Both the position numbers and the translations under genes were made by a program. The notes under the pieces were generated by a model, which did not search any database, was not told the DNA's origin, and worked only from the letters and a program-made list of their open reading frames with translations. Of a DNA stretch of 64,000 nucleotides, positions 1 through 7,849 are shown one piece after another (position 1 is the stretch's first letter; each line of letters opens with the position of its first letter). The DNA is taken from the NCBI RefSeq assembly GCF_000422765.1, contig NZ_KE383915.1, positions 41,981-105,980 of the forward strand, given 5' to 3'. The stretch comes from Neptunomonas japonica DSM 18939. Its GTDB lineage: Bacteria; Pseudomonadota; Gammaproteobacteria; Pseudomonadales; Balneatricaceae.

Positions 1-54
1 GCTACTTCGGCTACTTCGGCTACTTCGGCTACTTCGGCTACTTCTGCTGCTTCT
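1..54. repeat. 9-bp tandem repeat coding for Val-Ala-Glu
   Basis: Four identical copies of GCTACTTCG occupy 1-36, followed by two diverged copies (37-45 and 46-54). The unit is a multiple of three and lies in the minus-strand frame, so it encodes a Val-Ala-Glu repeat at the C-terminal end of the truncated protein. The array continues beyond the left edge, so the copy number is unknown. Confidence 0.9.
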
Positions 55-839
55 GCTACGGTCTTTATTTCCCTGCCATTTTCTGGAAGAAAAGATAGAA
101 GGTCTTCGTTTTTCAAACCTAAATCAATAAGCCCGTACGGAGCAGAAGGCATAGCCACTTCTATTTGCTCCGATTGTTCTGCTTTATCTTCTAAACTCGT
201 TTCTTTTACCAGTGAATCTAGCACAGTACTTTGGCTAGTAAACTCGGCCTTTGACCCGTCACTCTCAACAGGCGCTCCTTTTCCAGATAAGTAAACGAGT
301 TGTTCAGCATACTTGGTGACAGCAATAAAGGCTGCGGAATCATTCTCAGCAACAGTAGAAATAAGCTTGTCTGCATTGCCTGCAATATAAGCATTATCAA
401 TAGCCGCTTTTTTTGCTGCTGATATTGCCTCTATAGCTTCAGAACGCTTACCAAGAAAGAACATCACAATAGACAAGTTATTGTAGGCTTCAGCCTTTAA
501 AGGGTATTGACTGACAACGCTTTTCAATACAGATTCAGATTCTTGAAAGCGTTTATGTCCAAATAGTAACTGGCTACGCAACATAGCTGCATCATAATCA
601 TTCAACACCCTTTCTCGCTCACCTTCCTTAATAAGATCAAGGGAACGAATAAGATCTCCTTTTCGGGAGTGCTCGACTATCCTTTGCCTCCACTTCTCAT
701 ACATCTCTGGCGTATAGGAGAGCACTTCAGGTTGACGATCATTTTTTGTAGTATTCCCTATAAGTAAATACACAATTGCAATAGCTATAAATGCAGCAAT
801 GGTCCATTTACCCGCCCTGACAGCCGAAACTGTATCCAT
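1..839 (-). CDS. Membrane-anchored repeat protein, C-terminus cut by window edge
   Basis: Reading the minus strand from the ATG at 837-839 gives an uninterrupted frame of about 279 codons that runs off the left edge, so the C-terminus is missing. Residues about 10-30 form one hydrophobic segment (AAFIAIAIVYLLIG), suggesting a signal anchor or inner-membrane helix. The middle contains helical stretches of TPR-like character (for example SQLLFGHKRFQESESVL, then AYNNLSIVMFFLGKRSEAIEAI), with the alternating small and aromatic residues typical of tetratricopeptide repeats. The visible C-terminal end becomes a Val-Ala-Glu tandem repeat. I do not recognise the family. A TPR-containing scaffold anchored in the inner membrane is the best description. 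It is divergent from the riboswitch-controlled receptor gene and probably unrelated to it. Confidence 0.75.
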   Translation of the reverse strand, partial: MDTVSAVRAGKWTIAAFIAIAIVYLLIGNTTKNDRQPEVLSYTPEMYEKWRQRIVEHSRKGDLIRSLDLIKEGERERVLNDYDAAMLRSQLLFGHKRFQESESVLKSVVSQYPLKAEAYNNLSIVMFFLGKRSEAIEAISAAKKAAIDNAYIAGNADKLISTVAENDSAAFIAVTKYAEQLVYLSGKGAPVESDGSKAEFTSQSTVLDSLVKETSLEDKAEQSEQIEVAMPSAPYGLIDLGLKNEDLLSFLPENGREIKTVAEAAEVAEVAEVAEVAEV

Positions 840-1056
840 TCTTGAAATCCAAATCAGATTAATAGTGACTTAATATTATCCCAAATGAAAATGAACATTC
901 ACTTAGTATTCAGTAATTTTTCATTTAAAATAAACATTCATTTTAATACTTCATCGCTACTTAATAAAACGCTATCACTCATCACTAATAACAACAAGGT
1001 CCATAACTTTAAATCACATCACATATTTGGCGCCTATCTTTTATTAATCTAAACGT

Positions 1057-1062
1057 TATAAT
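1057..1062 (+). promoter_or_regulatory. Candidate -10 element of the riboswitch transcript
   Basis: A perfect TATAAT lies 27 bases upstream of the TPP aptamer in an AT-rich region. No consensus -35 hexamer is found at the ideal spacing (CTATCT sits 17 bases upstream), so the assignment rests on the -10 match and its position. The start point would be near 1069. The rest of 840-1056 shows nothing but AT-rich sequence between two divergent genes. Confidence 0.45.
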
Positions 1063-1088
1063 CCAATCCAATTTACTAATTAAGTAAG

Positions 1089-1197
1089 TTCCTAAGGGGT
1101 GGCACAGAAATAGAGAGCAGTTTTAAGCTCTCTGCGCCTGAGACGCATATGGAATGCGGACCCTTTGAACCTGATCCGGATGATACCGGCGTAGGAA
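1089..1197 (+). promoter_or_regulatory. TPP riboswitch (THI element)
   Basis: All conserved parts of the thiamine pyrophosphate aptamer are visible. The P1 helix is formed by TTCCTA (1089-1094) and TAGGAA (1192-1197). Next come GGGGTGGC and the CTGAGA motif (1138-1143). The highly conserved downstream half reads CCCTTTGAACCTGATCC then GGATGATACCGGCGTAGG. An extra hairpin AGAGAGC/GCTCTCT (1112-1133) is the variable P3a arm. TPP riboswitches repress downstream genes when intracellular TPP is high. Here the controlled gene is the TonB-dependent receptor starting at 1270. Confidence 0.95.
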
Positions 1198-1237
1198 TAG
1201 GAAAGTTTTACTTCTTCTTTATTTTCCCGCTTCTCAA

Positions 1238-1265
1238 CCGGGTCTCTGAGCTTTTTCCCGGAGAC
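1238..1265 (+). promoter_or_regulatory. Probable riboswitch expression platform
   Basis: Between aptamer and start codon, CCGGG (1238-1242) can pair with CCCGG (1257-1261), and GTCTC (1242-1246) with GAGAC (1261-1265). Both pairings bury the GGAG ribosome-binding sequence at 1260-1263, six bases before the ATG. No T-run follows, so translational control fits better than transcription termination. This is inferred from pairing only. Confidence 0.5.
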
Positions 1266-1269
1266 TTGT

Positions 1270-3321
1270 ATGAATTCAAAACAATCATTATTCGTTAGAT
1301 CTACGCTTGCGGTTGCTATCCTGTCAGCTAACCATTCTTTTGCAGCTGATGGAAATAACTTTTCGCTACCTTCAATTGTTGTTACCTCTGGTTTTCGTGG
1401 TGCGGCTCTTCAAGACGTACCTACAAGCTTAACTGTTGTTGATGAGCAAATAATTCAAGAACGTAATGCAGACCATTTAGAAGACCTTATCAACCTTGCA
1501 CCTAACGTAAATTCATCAAGTGGCGCATCACACGCAAAATACTTTCAGATTCGCGGTATAGGTGAGCGTAGTCAGTTCATAGGGCCTATCAACCCGTCAG
1601 TTGGTGTCATCATGGATGGCATTGATATGAGTAATATTGGTGGTGCCGCTACTATGCTAGATGCCCAGCAAGTCGAAGTGCTTCGCGGTCCTCAAGGAAC
1701 ACTTTATGGAGCAAATGCCCTTGCCGGCCTGATTAATATCCGCTCTAACGACCCAACCACAACTAGCACAGGCCACATAGAAACAACATTAGGCACATAC
1801 AACACTAAACGCCTATCAGCCGCTGTAGGTGGCCCCATCAATGAGAGCGTCGGTTACCGCGTTGCATTTCAAAGTAACAAAAGTGATGGATTCACCGAAA
1901 ACGATTATCTACACAAAGATAATACCAACAATATTGATGAAACCTTATTTCGTGGCAAGCTGCGCATTGAAGCAAGCGACGACCTAATGTTAGATTTAAC
2001 AGCATTCTATGCCAATATCGATAACGGTTATGATGCATTTTCATTAGATAATAACCGCACAACATTATCTGATGAGCCTGGACACGATCGTCAAGAAACA
2101 TCAGCCCTAGCAGCTAAAACTACCTGGACAGGGCATGATGCATTCACATTAGAAACATCATTGAGCTACTCAGATTCAAACCTAGAATATGGTTATGACG
2201 AAGATTGGACATACGCTGGGTTTCCGGGAGGCTATTCCTCAGTTGATAACTATGTTCGTGATAACAAAACACTTACCGCAGAAACCCGACTAATATCAGC
2301 CCCGGGGTCTGAATTCTTTAACGGAAGCACTCAATGGGCAACTGGCGTTTATTACTATAAGCGCCGTTCTGATTTGAATCGCAGGAATTTTGTTAGTGAA
2401 TTTGAAAGCGCTCGCTTATCAGTCTATGGGCAACTAGAGTCATCATTGTCAGAGAAATATGTACTAACAACAGGCTTACGTGTTGAACATTCAGAATCTG
2501 AATACAGTGATAACGATGGTGCCTCTTCTAGCCCTGATGACCTACTCTTAGGTGGTCGAGTGGCACTGGAGTACCTGGCTGACCAAAACACTACTTATTA
2601 TGGTTTGATCTCACGAGGATATAAAGTAGGCGGCTTTAATGCGGACAGCTCATTACCAGCAAACCTAAAAGAGTTTGATACAGAACACCTATGGAACTAT
2701 GAAGTAGGTAGTAAAAAAAGCTGGTTAGAGAACAGCTTGCAAACTCAAATCTCTCTCTTTTTCCAACAGCGTGATGATGCTCAAATTAAAGGCAATCGTA
2801 TCGTTAGTAATCCCGGTGGCGGCAGCAGCTTTATTGATTACGTCGATAATACTGACGAAGCATACAGCTACGGTTTAGAAGCAGAAGCTCGCTGGAAGCT
2901 AAATTCAACAGTATCTCTCTTCGGCTCACTTGGCTTACTTAATACTAAGCTAAAAGACAGCAGTGCCGCTTTTGATGGGCGCGATGCAGCACAGTCACCT
3001 AATTATCAATATACACTAGGTGCCAATTTCAATCATGGGAAAGGCTGGTTTTCAGGAGTGGATGTTGAAGGAAAAGATATCTACTACTTTTCTGACAGCC
3101 ACGACCAAAAGTCTGAAGCTTATGCCTTGTTAAATGCTCGTGTGGGTTACAAAACCAAAGACTGGGATTTAACACTTTGGGGGCGCAACCTCACAGATCA
3201 GGACACATTCGTTCGTGGCTTCTATTTTGGCAATGACCCTCGTAACGGATATGCCGCTACAAAGTACACTCAACTAGGTGCGCCACGCCAAATCGGTATC
3301 ACGGCAAAATTGAACTTCTAA
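1270..3321 (+). CDS. TonB-dependent outer-membrane receptor under TPP control
   Basis: A 683-residue receptor. Residues 1-25 are a signal peptide ending in SFAA. A TonB-box-like IVVTSG follows near residue 36, then the plug domain (DVPTSLTVVDEQII, the QIRGIG motif and LRGPQGTLYGANALAGLINI). The rest is a barrel rich in aromatic and polar beta strands, ending in Phe (AKLNF) as outer-membrane barrels do. The family imports scarce ligands through the outer membrane using ExbBD-TonB energy. Because the gene sits behind a TPP riboswitch, the ligand is probably thiamine, a thiamine phosphate or a precursor moiety. This is inference from regulation, since barrel sequence does not reveal ligand. GGAG lies six bases before the ATG. 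A strong terminator closes the gene, so it is monocistronic, with no inner-membrane partner nearby. Confidence 0.93.
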   Translation: MNSKQSLFVRSTLAVAILSANHSFAADGNNFSLPSIVVTSGFRGAALQDVPTSLTVVDEQIIQERNADHLEDLINLAPNVNSSSGASHAKYFQIRGIGERSQFIGPINPSVGVIMDGIDMSNIGGAATMLDAQQVEVLRGPQGTLYGANALAGLINIRSNDPTTTSTGHIETTLGTYNTKRLSAAVGGPINESVGYRVAFQSNKSDGFTENDYLHKDNTNNIDETLFRGKLRIEASDDLMLDLTAFYANIDNGYDAFSLDNNRTTLSDEPGHDRQETSALAAKTTWTGHDAFTLETSLSYSDSNLEYGYDEDWTYAGFPGGYSSVDNYVRDNKTLTAETRLISAPGSEFFNGSTQWATGVYYYKRRSDLNRRNFVSEFESARLSVYGQLESSLSEKYVLTTGLRVEHSESEYSDNDGASSSPDDLLLGGRVALEYLADQNTTYYGLISRGYKVGGFNADSSLPANLKEFDTEHLWNYEVGSKKSWLENSLQTQISLFFQQRDDAQIKGNRIVSNPGGGSSFIDYVDNTDEAYSYGLEAEARWKLNSTVSLFGSLGLLNTKLKDSSAAFDGRDAAQSPNYQYTLGANFNHGKGWFSGVDVEGKDIYYFSDSHDQKSEAYALLNARVGYKTKDWDLTLWGRNLTDQDTFVRGFYFGNDPRNGYAATKYTQLGAPRQIGITAKLNF

Positions 3322-3333
3322 ATAGAACAAACT

Positions 3334-3362
3334 AAAACGCCGCTAAAAAGCGGCGTTTTTTT
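3334..3362 (+). terminator. Intrinsic terminator of the receptor gene
   Basis: The perfect stem AACGCCGCT/AGCGGCGTT with a short A loop is followed directly by a T-run. A-rich sequence on the other side means it may also work for the converging thiolase gene. Confidence 0.9.
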
Positions 3363-3378
3363 ACTATAAATAAAACGA

Positions 3379-4560
3379 CTAAAGCATCTCAACCGCAACA
3401 GCTGTCGCTTCACCACCACCAATACACAATGATGCAACACCTTTAGACTTACCCGCATTTTTAAGTGCGTACAATAAAGTAACCAAAATGCGCGAGCCAC
3501 TCGATCCAATAGGATGACCTAGCGCACAAGCCCCACCATTCACATTTACTTTATCTGCATCCAACCCAAGCTCCGAGATAGCCAGCATAGAGACAACTGC
3601 GAATGCTTCGTTAATTTCGTAAAGATCAACATCACCTTTACTCCAACCCGCTTTCTTAAGGACTTTTTCAACAGCACCGATAGGCGCAATAGTAAACTCT
3701 GCAGGAAGCTGTGCATGCGTTGAATGTGCAGCTATGCGAGCCAATGGCTTTAAACCACGCGCAATAGCATCAGATTCTTTCATCAAGACTAATGCTGAAC
3801 CACCATCAGAAATTGAACTTGAATTAGCCGCTGTAATTGTGCCGTCTTTCTTAAAGGCAGGGTTTAATGAGCGAATTTTATCCATTCGCGCATTACCAGG
3901 CTGTTCATCAGTATCTACTACGACTTCTCCTTTACGGGACTTAATCGTAACTGCCGTAATTTCATCTTTAAATGCGCCAGACTCAATTGCAGCCAATGCT
4001 TTGTTTAGCGAACCTATAGCGAAGTCATCCATCGCTTCGCGGGTAACATTAAAATCATCAGCGCTCTTTTGTGCAAAAGCCCCCATTAGACCACCTTCAT
4101 AAGCATCTTCAAGTCCATCAAAGAACATATGATCAATAACTTGAGAATGCCCCATACGCATACCAGCCCGCGCTTTAGGTAACAAGTAAGGTGATTGGCT
4201 CATGTTTTCCATGCCACCCGCTACCATGACATCAACCTGACCTGCCATGATCTGGTCATGTGCCAACATAACGGCTTTCATACCAGAACCGCACATTTTA
4301 TTGATAGTTGTAGCACCTGCAGCATCAGGGATACCAGCAGCACGCGATGCCTGACGCGCAGGAGCTTGCCCTAAGCCTGCAGGCAACACACACCCCATGA
4401 TAACTTCATCAACCTCTGAGCCTTTAAGACCCGATCGCTCTACTGCTGCTTTAATAGCCGCAGCACAAAGGTCTGGAGATCGAACATCACTTAAGCTACC
4501 CATCATGCCGCCCATTGGAGTTCTTGCCGCACTAACAATGACTACTGAATCCTGACTCAT
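3379..4560 (-). CDS. Acetyl-CoA C-acetyltransferase (thiolase)
   Basis: A full-length 393-residue biosynthetic/degradative thiolase. The nucleophilic cysteine is C90 in NKMCGSGMKA, the catalytic His is H349 in GGACALGHPIG, and the second cysteine is C379 in CIGGGEATA. It cleaves acetoacetyl-CoA into two acetyl-CoA, or the reverse. In this context it would finish leucine catabolism after HMG-CoA lyase yields acetoacetate and acetyl-CoA; no CoA-transferase for acetoacetate is visible in the window. GAGG lies seven bases before the ATG. A LiuR-type palindrome lies at 4574-4589, just upstream of that ribosome-binding site, so the gene is probably part of the LiuR regulon. A terminator separates it from the transporter operon upstream, so it has its own promoter. 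Confidence 0.95.
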   Translation of the reverse strand: MSQDSVVIVSAARTPMGGMMGSLSDVRSPDLCAAAIKAAVERSGLKGSEVDEVIMGCVLPAGLGQAPARQASRAAGIPDAAGATTINKMCGSGMKAVMLAHDQIMAGQVDVMVAGGMENMSQSPYLLPKARAGMRMGHSQVIDHMFFDGLEDAYEGGLMGAFAQKSADDFNVTREAMDDFAIGSLNKALAAIESGAFKDEITAVTIKSRKGEVVVDTDEQPGNARMDKIRSLNPAFKKDGTITAANSSSISDGGSALVLMKESDAIARGLKPLARIAAHSTHAQLPAEFTIAPIGAVEKVLKKAGWSKGDVDLYEINEAFAVVSMLAISELGLDADKVNVNGGACALGHPIGSSGSRILVTLLYALKNAGKSKGVASLCIGGGEATAVAVEML

Positions 4561-4573
4561 AACTAAACCTCAG

Positions 4574-4589
4574 TTTACGTAAACGTTAA
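4574..4589 (-). promoter_or_regulatory. Candidate LiuR operator upstream of thiolase
   Basis: TTTACGTAAACGTTAA differs at one of 16 positions from the reverse complement of the perfect palindrome in front of liuR (9556-9571). It lies 14-29 bases before the thiolase ATG. This fits LiuR, a MerR-family regulator of leucine catabolism, but binding is inferred. Confidence 0.65.
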
Positions 4590-4600
4590 CTTTGTTAAAT

Positions 4601-4629
4601 AAAAAAGCCCCGCTTTATCAGCAGGGCTA
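4601..4629 (-). terminator. Terminator of the liv-type transporter operon
   Basis: Read on the minus strand, AGCCCTGC and GCGGGGCT form a stem followed by TTTTTT. It lies directly after the last transporter gene and before the thiolase promoter. Confidence 0.88.
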
Positions 4630-4638
4630 TGACTTGGG

Positions 4639-5565
4639 TTAACCGAAGTTGCGTTTAACAATCTTCTGAATCTCACCAACAATACCACTACGAAAAGCTA
4701 GTACACAGACAATAAATATCAGACCCATGATAATGTGAACATAATTCCCAAGCTCACCACCTGACAAGAAGTTCTGAATACCAACTACAACCGCGGCACC
4801 AACGACTGGCCCAAAAATAGTACCCATGCCACCTAATAGTGTCATTAATACCACTTCTCCAGACATGTGCCAATGCACATCTGTGAGCGAAGCTAGTTGG
4901 AAAACTAACGTTTTTGTAGAACCCGCTAACCCAGCCAAAGCAGCAGATATTACAAAAGCTGCCCACTTATAATCGTTAACATTATAACCTAGTGATGTTG
5001 CACGTGGTTCATTATCACGAATAGCCTTTAAAATCTGACCAAACGGCGAATGCACCGTACGGTTGATTAACCAAAAACCGAATAAGAAAACCGCAAGGAC
5101 GAAATAGTACATATTAAGGTTATCAGACAGATCTATAAGACCGAATAAGTGTCCACGAGGAATACCCTGCAAACCATCTTCACCGCCGGTGAATGGTGCT
5201 TGCAAGAACACGAAGAACATTAGCTGTGCCAATGCCAGTGTTACCATCGCAAAGTAAATACCTTCACGCTTTACTGATAACTTACCGTAAAAAGCACCTA
5301 ACAATGCTGCAGCCGCTGTTCCGGCAAGAATTCCAAGCTCTGGAGTAAGCCCGGTATTCATCATGAGGTAACCCGTCACATAGCCGCCTGTTCCTAAAAA
5401 CACTGCGTGACCAAAAGACAGCAAGCCTACAAAGCCTAGCAACAAATTGAATGCACAAGCAAACAAAGCAAAACACAACACCTTCATCAACAGAACAGGA
5501 TAAAAGACGAATGGTGCAACTAGAGCGAGCCCCAGCAAAACAATATTGAACTTAGATATTTTCAT
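4639..5565 (-). CDS. livM: Branched-chain amino acid type ABC permease, LivM family
   Basis: An inner-membrane permease of the HAAT (hydrophobic amino acid) ABC family, with about eight to ten hydrophobic segments and the LivM signature region LLLGFVGLLSFGHAVFLGTGGY. The later LLGGMGTIFGPVVGAAVV is the loop that contacts the ATPases. The start was set at 5565 (MKISKFN) because AGGAGG lies eight bases upstream; a longer reading from 5595 would overlap livH and has no ribosome-binding site. This gives 308 residues. It is the last gene of the minus-strand transporter operon, 13 bases after livH. The substrate could be leucine or another branched amino or keto acid. That is inferred from the adjacent LiuR regulon. 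Confidence 0.93.
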   Translation of the reverse strand: MKISKFNIVLLGLALVAPFVFYPVLLMKVLCFALFACAFNLLLGFVGLLSFGHAVFLGTGGYVTGYLMMNTGLTPELGILAGTAAAALLGAFYGKLSVKREGIYFAMVTLALAQLMFFVFLQAPFTGGEDGLQGIPRGHLFGLIDLSDNLNMYYFVLAVFLFGFWLINRTVHSPFGQILKAIRDNEPRATSLGYNVNDYKWAAFVISAALAGLAGSTKTLVFQLASLTDVHWHMSGEVVLMTLLGGMGTIFGPVVGAAVVVGIQNFLSGGELGNYVHIIMGLIFIVCVLAFRSGIVGEIQKIVKRNFG

Positions 5566-5578
5566 AACTGGATCCTCC

Positions 5579-6466
5579 TCAGGCTTCTTTACCAAATAAG
5601 CCAGCAGGCTTGATTAACAATACAATTACCATGACAAGGAAAATCACTGTGTTAGAAGCTTCTGGGTAAAAGTATTTTGTTAAACCTTCAACAATACCCA
5701 TGCCTAAACCGGTAATAATGGCACCACCAATTGATCCCATGCCGCCGATAACAACAATGGCAAATACTACAATCAATATATTCGACCCCATATCTGGCGA
5801 TACCGAATAAACAGGAGCAGCCATTACACCAGCAAAACCTGCTAGCGCCACACCAAAACCGAACGTTAAGGTAACCATTAATGGCACGTTAATTCCAAAC
5901 GCTTGCATCAGTGCTGGGTTTTCAGTACCTGCACGCAAATAAGCACCCAATTTTGTTTTTTCAATCATCCACCATGTACCAACACATACGATCAATGAAG
6001 CAATAATGATCCAAGCACGGTAATTAGGAAGATACATAAATGGCAGTTTAGTACCGCCTTTCAAGGCATCAGGAATCGCATAAGAAAGACCTGAAGATCC
6101 AAACATATGCGTAAACATACCCTGCAAAACAAGTGCCACACCGAAGGTGAGCAATAAAGAATATAAGTGATCTTCGTTTGCGATAGGTCGAATTAAGAAG
6201 CGCTCCATAAGAACACCCAAGAGGCCGACCACTAACGGCACAACAATGAGGGCTGCCCAATAACCAATGCCGAAGTACTGCAGTGCTAAATATGCAGCAA
6301 AAGCGCCGAGCATATAGATAGCACCTTGTGCGAAGTTGATGATCTTCAGCAACCCAAAGATAATCGCCAGCCCCAAACTCAGCAGAGCGTAAAAAGATCC
6401 ATTGATTAAGCCAACCAAAAGCTGACCAAATAAGCCAAACAGGTTGATTCCCATAAACGTCGCCAT
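5579..6466 (-). CDS. livH: Branched-chain amino acid type ABC permease, LivH family
   Basis: A 295-residue multi-pass inner-membrane protein with the LivH hallmarks LVGLINGSFYALLSLGLAIIFGLLKIINFAQGA near the N-terminus and VVFAIVVIGGMGSIGGAIITG toward the C-terminus, the ATPase-coupling loop. It forms the translocation pore with LivM. GAGGT lies seven bases before the ATG at 6466. It follows the binding-protein gene after a 117-base gap that holds two strong stem-loops, an arrangement that usually keeps binding-protein mRNA more abundant than permease mRNA. Confidence 0.94.
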   Translation of the reverse strand: MATFMGINLFGLFGQLLVGLINGSFYALLSLGLAIIFGLLKIINFAQGAIYMLGAFAAYLALQYFGIGYWAALIVVPLVVGLLGVLMERFLIRPIANEDHLYSLLLTFGVALVLQGMFTHMFGSSGLSYAIPDALKGGTKLPFMYLPNYRAWIIIASLIVCVGTWWMIEKTKLGAYLRAGTENPALMQAFGINVPLMVTLTFGFGVALAGFAGVMAAPVYSVSPDMGSNILIVVFAIVVIGGMGSIGGAIITGLGMGIVEGLTKYFYPEASNTVIFLVMVIVLLIKPAGLFGKEA

Positions 6467-6522
6467 ATATCTACCTCTAAAATTCGACCTGAATTACGAA
6501 CAGATGCGAACACGCGCCCGCT

Positions 6523-6569
6523 CCCCGCCTTAACTTCTCAGTTATGACGGGGCTCAGTGATGTCACTGA
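6523..6569 (-). other. Two stem-loops between binding-protein and permease genes
   Basis: The first (6523-6552) pairs CCCCG with CGGGG and inside it TAACT with AGTTA around a GAGA tetraloop. The second (6554-6569) is the perfect TCAGTGA/TCACTGA hairpin with a two-base loop. Neither has a T-run, so they look like mRNA-stabilising or partial-termination structures that lower permease expression relative to the binding protein. Confidence 0.6.
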
Positions 6570-6583
6570 TGGGCTATTTTTTA

Positions 6584-7786
6584 TTATTTAAAGTCACATG
6601 CAGCTAATACAGGCGCAAATGCCTTATCACCTGGAATAACACTTTCGATCTTAAAGATATCGTCTTCAGATTTACGCTCAGATTCTTTAGTGATTCTCAC
6701 TAAGTACATATCGTGAACCATACGACCATCAGAACGTAATGTTGCGTTTTTAGCGAAGAAGTCATCTGGTTTAGTAGATTTCATAAGCTTCATTACAGTA
6801 TCAGAATCATCAGTACCTGCCGCCTTAACTGCATTCAAGTAATGCATTGTTGCAGAGTAAGCACCCGCATGTGGCATTGCAGGAATTACACCTTGACGCT
6901 CTTTAAAGCGCGCGCTCCACTCACGTGATTCTTCATCACGATCCCAGTAGAACCCGGTCGTAGTCAACATACCACCAGCAATAGCTGGATCCAATGCCTT
7001 AGCATTTGGTGTGAATACCAACAAACCAGCGACATCCATCATTTCAGTTAGACCGAACTCAGCCGCTGTTTTAAGTGAGTTTACAAAGTCAGCACCCGCA
7101 TTTGCTAAACCGACAACTTCAGCACCCGATGCTTGAGCCTGCAAAATGTAAGATGAGAAATCTGTTGTTCCTAGTGGCGCACGCACCGCACCTACAACTT
7201 CACCACCTTCTGCCTTGATTACTTTAGAAGCAATACCTTCTAGGGCATGACCAAATGCATAATCAGCAGTGATAAAGAACCACTTTTTCTTACCCTGTTG
7301 AACAATTGGCTTAACCGTACCGTTTGCCAATGCTACAACGTTGTATGTCCAGTGAGCATTGTAAGGAGAGCATGCTTTCGTTGTAAAAGCGTTACTTGCA
7401 GACGCTGCGATTAAGGCGATTTTTTTGTTGTCAGTAGTAACCTTAGTTACAGCACCCGTTACACTTGATGCAACCAAACCAGTAACCACATCAACTTCTT
7501 TGCTTTCGATCCATTCACGTACAATAGCTGAACCTACATCAGGCTTATTCTGATCATCAGCAGAAACGATTTCTATTTTCTTACCTAAAACAGTACCACC
7601 AAAATCTTCTACCGCCATCTCAACGGCAGTAAGACAACCTTTACCGCAGACATCAGCATAAACACCACCCATATCTGCCAACACACCAATTTTAACTTTG
7701 TCGTCCGACAAGTCAGCATGTGCAGCAGTTGAGGTCAAAGCTACTGCCATGGCAGCAGAAAGAAGTGTTTTATTCATTAGTTTCAT
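6584..7786 (-). CDS. Periplasmic substrate-binding protein of the HAAT ABC transporter
   Basis: A 400-residue periplasmic binding protein. Its signal peptide ends in AAHA at about residue 24. It has the Peripla_BP_6 fold opening VKIGVLADMGGVYADVCGKGCLTAVEMAV, and central motifs such as FFITADYAFGHALE. It delivers substrate to LivH/LivM. It belongs to the broader branched-chain/amide-binding group and not to the close LivJ/LivK type, which is instead represented by the orphan at 37021-38130. AGGAG precedes the ATG at a normal distance. Gene order livG-livF-SBP-livH-livM places it third in the operon. Ligand identity cannot be read from sequence; a leucine-related compound is likely from context. 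Confidence 0.92.
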   Translation of the reverse strand: MKLMNKTLLSAAMAVALTSTAAHADLSDDKVKIGVLADMGGVYADVCGKGCLTAVEMAVEDFGGTVLGKKIEIVSADDQNKPDVGSAIVREWIESKEVDVVTGLVASSVTGAVTKVTTDNKKIALIAASASNAFTTKACSPYNAHWTYNVVALANGTVKPIVQQGKKKWFFITADYAFGHALEGIASKVIKAEGGEVVGAVRAPLGTTDFSSYILQAQASGAEVVGLANAGADFVNSLKTAAEFGLTEMMDVAGLLVFTPNAKALDPAIAGGMLTTTGFYWDRDEESREWSARFKERQGVIPAMPHAGAYSATMHYLNAVKAAGTDDSDTVMKLMKSTKPDDFFAKNATLRSDGRMVHDMYLVRITKESERKSEDDIFKIESVIPGDKAFAPVLAACDFK

Positions 7787-7849
7787 CGTTACTCTCCTGG
7801 TTAGAGCGTTTTTTATTGTTATAGCTTTAAATAGTTATCTGACAAAAAA

